Shown here piece after piece: positions 6,371-7,779 of a stretch of 7,779 bases of DNA (positions are counted from its first letter, which is position 1; every line of letters begins with the position of its first letter). This DNA comes from JAEUIG01 sp046349775 (lineage in GTDB: Bacteria; Planctomycetota; Planctomycetia; Planctomycetales; Planctomycetaceae): positions 1 through 7,779 of the forward strand of contig JAXMBS010000118.1 of the NCBI GenBank assembly GCA_046349775.1, in the 5' to 3' direction. Position numbers and translations under genes: made by a program. The notes under the pieces were generated by a model that saw only the letters and a program-made list of their open reading frames with translations, was not told the DNA's origin and made no database searches.

Positions 6371-7378
6371 ATGCGCTTCCTCGTCACCGGCGCCGCCGGC
6401 TTCATCGGTTCGCACGTCGCGCTGCGCCTGCTCGGGCGCGGCGATGAAGTCGTCGGCCTCGACAACCTCAACGACTACTACAGTGTCCAGCTCAAGCGCG
6501 ACCGGCTGTCGCGGCTGACGCCCCTCGCAGGCTTCGAGTTCGTCGAGCTCGATGTCGCCGACCGGCCGGCGATGGCCGAACTGTTCCGGCAACAGTCGTT
6601 CGACGGCGTCGTCCACCTCGCGGCCCAGGCAGGCGTCCGCTACTCGCTCACCAATCCGCATGCCTACATCGACAGCAACATCGTCGGCTTCGTGAACATT
6701 CTCGAAGGCTGCCGCCACGCGCACGTGCGACACCTCGTGTATGCGTCCTCCAGCTCGGTCTACGGCGCCAACACGACGCTCCCGTTCTCCGCGCACGACA
6801 ACGTCGATCATCCGCTGAGCCTGTACGCCGCCACCAAGAAAGCCAACGAGCTGCTCGCCCACAGCTACAGCCACCTGTACGAACTCCCGACGACCGGCCT
6901 GCGGTTCTTTACCGTCTACGGCCCGTGGGGACGCCCCGACATGGCGATGTTCCTGTTTACGCAGGCGATCCTGGCCGGCCGGCCGATCGACGTCTTCAAC
7001 CACGGCCGCATGCAGCGCGACTTCACCTATATCGATGACATCGTCGAAGGGGTCGTCCGCACGCTCGATCGCCCTGCCGTTTCCAATCCCGACTGGTCCG
7101 GCGACCGGCCCGACCCCGGCACCAGCCGCGCCCCCTATCGGCTGTACAACATCGGCAACCACCAGCCGGTCGAGCTCCTGCGACTGATCGAGGTCATCGA
7201 ATCCTGCGTCGGTCGCCGGGCGATCAAGAACTTGCTGCCGCTGCAGTCGGGAGATGTTCTGGACACGTTTGCGGACGTCGCCGACCTGACCCGTGACACC
7301 GGCTTCGAGCCCAGCACGCCGATCGAGGAAGGCGTCCGGCGCTTTGTCGCCTGGTACCGCGCGTACTACGGCGTGTGA
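6371..7378 (+). CDS. NAD-dependent sugar epimerase, UDP-glucuronate 4-epimerase type
   Basis: The 335-residue protein is an extended short-chain dehydrogenase/reductase. It has the NAD-binding GAAGFIG (7-13), Asp31 at the end of beta-2 (VGLDNLNDYY), HLAAQAGVRYS (82-92), ASSSSVYG (125-132) and the catalytic Y152xxxK156 in SLYAATKKANE. RFFTVYGPWGRPDM (178-191), GRMQRDFTYIDDIVEGVV (212-229), KNLLPLQSGDV and TPIEEGVRRFV are hallmarks of the CapI/LpsL-like subgroup, which converts UDP-glucuronate to UDP-galacturonate for capsule, LPS or exopolysaccharide. Full family length with all key residues. ATG 6371 is chosen because the beta-1 strand (MRFLVTG) starts there. An in-frame TTG at 6335 would only add residues encoded by the heptamer repeat. 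No Shine-Dalgarno is seen, so initiation may be Shine-Dalgarno-independent. No other polysaccharide genes are in the window, so the pathway is inferred from the family alone. Confidence 0.93.
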   Translation: MRFLVTGAAGFIGSHVALRLLGRGDEVVGLDNLNDYYSVQLKRDRLSRLTPLAGFEFVELDVADRPAMAELFRQQSFDGVVHLAAQAGVRYSLTNPHAYIDSNIVGFVNILEGCRHAHVRHLVYASSSSVYGANTTLPFSAHDNVDHPLSLYAATKKANELLAHSYSHLYELPTTGLRFFTVYGPWGRPDMAMFLFTQAILAGRPIDVFNHGRMQRDFTYIDDIVEGVVRTLDRPAVSNPDWSGDRPDPGTSRAPYRLYNIGNHQPVELLRLIEVIESCVGRRAIKNLLPLQSGDVLDTFADVADLTRDTGFEPSTPIEEGVRRFVAWYRAYYGV

Positions 7379-7380
7379 GG

Positions 7381-7779
7381 TCCCAGCAGCCGGATGAACT
7401 TGACCTGGAACCGGCCGTCGGGCTGAAGTTCAATGTCTCCAAGTCCTGGGTCCGACGCATCAAGCTGGAGCGTCGAGAACTCGGCAAGACGGCCCCCGCC
7501 ACCACTCGCAACAGAACTCCGCAGTGGCGCACGATCGAACCACAAATCCGTGCGGCCGTCACCGAGCAGCCCGATCTCGCGTTACGCGAACTGAAGGCCA
7601 AGCTCGGCACCGAGCTGTGCCTGCAGACGCTGTGCAACGACCTGCATGCAATGAAGCTCGCATCAAAAAAAGTCCTGATCGCCAGCGAGCGGGAACGTCC
7701 CGACGTAACCGAGCGGCGCGCCGCCCATGTCGGTCTCGATCCCGAGCGGCTGGTGTTCCACGATGAAACCCTGGCCAAA
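7381..7779 (+). mobile_element. IS630-family transposase fragment, 5'-truncated and cut by window end
   Basis: Frame 1 is open from just after the epimerase stop to the window edge. It reads LKFNVSKSWVRRIKLERREL (late helix-turn-helix of IS630/Tc1-type transposases), RTPQWRTIEPQIRAAV, QPDLALRELKAKLG, LQTLCNDLHAMKL, IASERERPDVTERRAA and LDPERLVFHDET. The last holds the first catalytic Asp of the DDE triad (usually F-I-D-E-T). The N-terminal 20-30 residues normal for the family are missing and no proper start codon is visible; GTG 7375 overlaps the epimerase TGA, but the residues between do not look like a transposase N-terminus. The stretch between the KK and GLDPERLVF motifs is also a few residues shorter than usual. 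The sequence before LKFNVSK does not align with the family, so the element probably arrived or decayed as a remnant. Whether the 3' half is intact lies outside the window. Confidence 0.8.

Noticed and set aside
6332..7162. 276-residue minus-strand ORF
   Set aside because: It is antisense to the epimerase; its start lies in the epimerase coding region and its end is translated heptamer repeat.
7663..7674. Run of seven A as a programmed frameshift site in the transposase
   Set aside because: The family motifs before (LHAMKL) and after (IASERERPDV) the run are in the same frame, so no shift is needed there.

Overview
The window looks like high-GC chromosomal DNA from a planctomycete (Planctomycetota). 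This is judged from protein style, not from a marker gene. The clues are a two-transmembrane VWA/glutamine-amidotransferase-like membrane protein, a short C-terminal 'VKGTVTLDGKPIG' type domain, long GC-rich genes with weak Shine-Dalgarno signals, and a -10-like TACAAT motif ahead of several genes. No RNA genes, CRISPR array, phage genes or replication origin were seen.

Layout. Positions 1-166 hold an 18-bp perfect inverted repeat and a possible promoter. A small hypothetical membrane protein starts at 167. From 639 to 4113 there are two genes that no single reading frame can show, because each is broken by many small frame changes. Read piecewise across the three forward frames, 639-3000 spells one protein of about 785 residues with two N-terminal membrane segments, a VWA-like region, a glutamine-amidotransferase-like region and a C-terminal membrane segment. 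3142-4113 spells an exported protein of about 320 residues with a caspase-like (clan CD) His/Cys pattern. Between them lie a 7-bp tandem repeat and a C-rich/G-rich REP-like inverted repeat.

From 4251 onward the genes are intact: an exported alpha/beta hydrolase with an extra C-terminal beta-sandwich-like domain (4251-5462), a PPP-family metallophosphatase (5610-6305) and a UDP-glucuronate 4-epimerase-type sugar epimerase (6371-7378). A second 7-bp tandem repeat runs up to the epimerase start codon. Directly after the epimerase stop the window ends inside an N-terminally truncated IS630-family transposase.

How the parts fit. The two broken genes are same-strand neighbours and probably form, or formed, one cell-envelope unit of unknown role. 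The three intact genes have separate upstream regions and no obvious shared pathway. The most useful result is the recovery of the two broken genes and the sharp contrast between that damaged block (about 1215-3935) and the clean reading frames on its right. Either a local pseudogene cluster or a local stretch of uncorrected indel errors would explain it. The sequence alone favours indels without much substitution decay, but cannot decide between the two.
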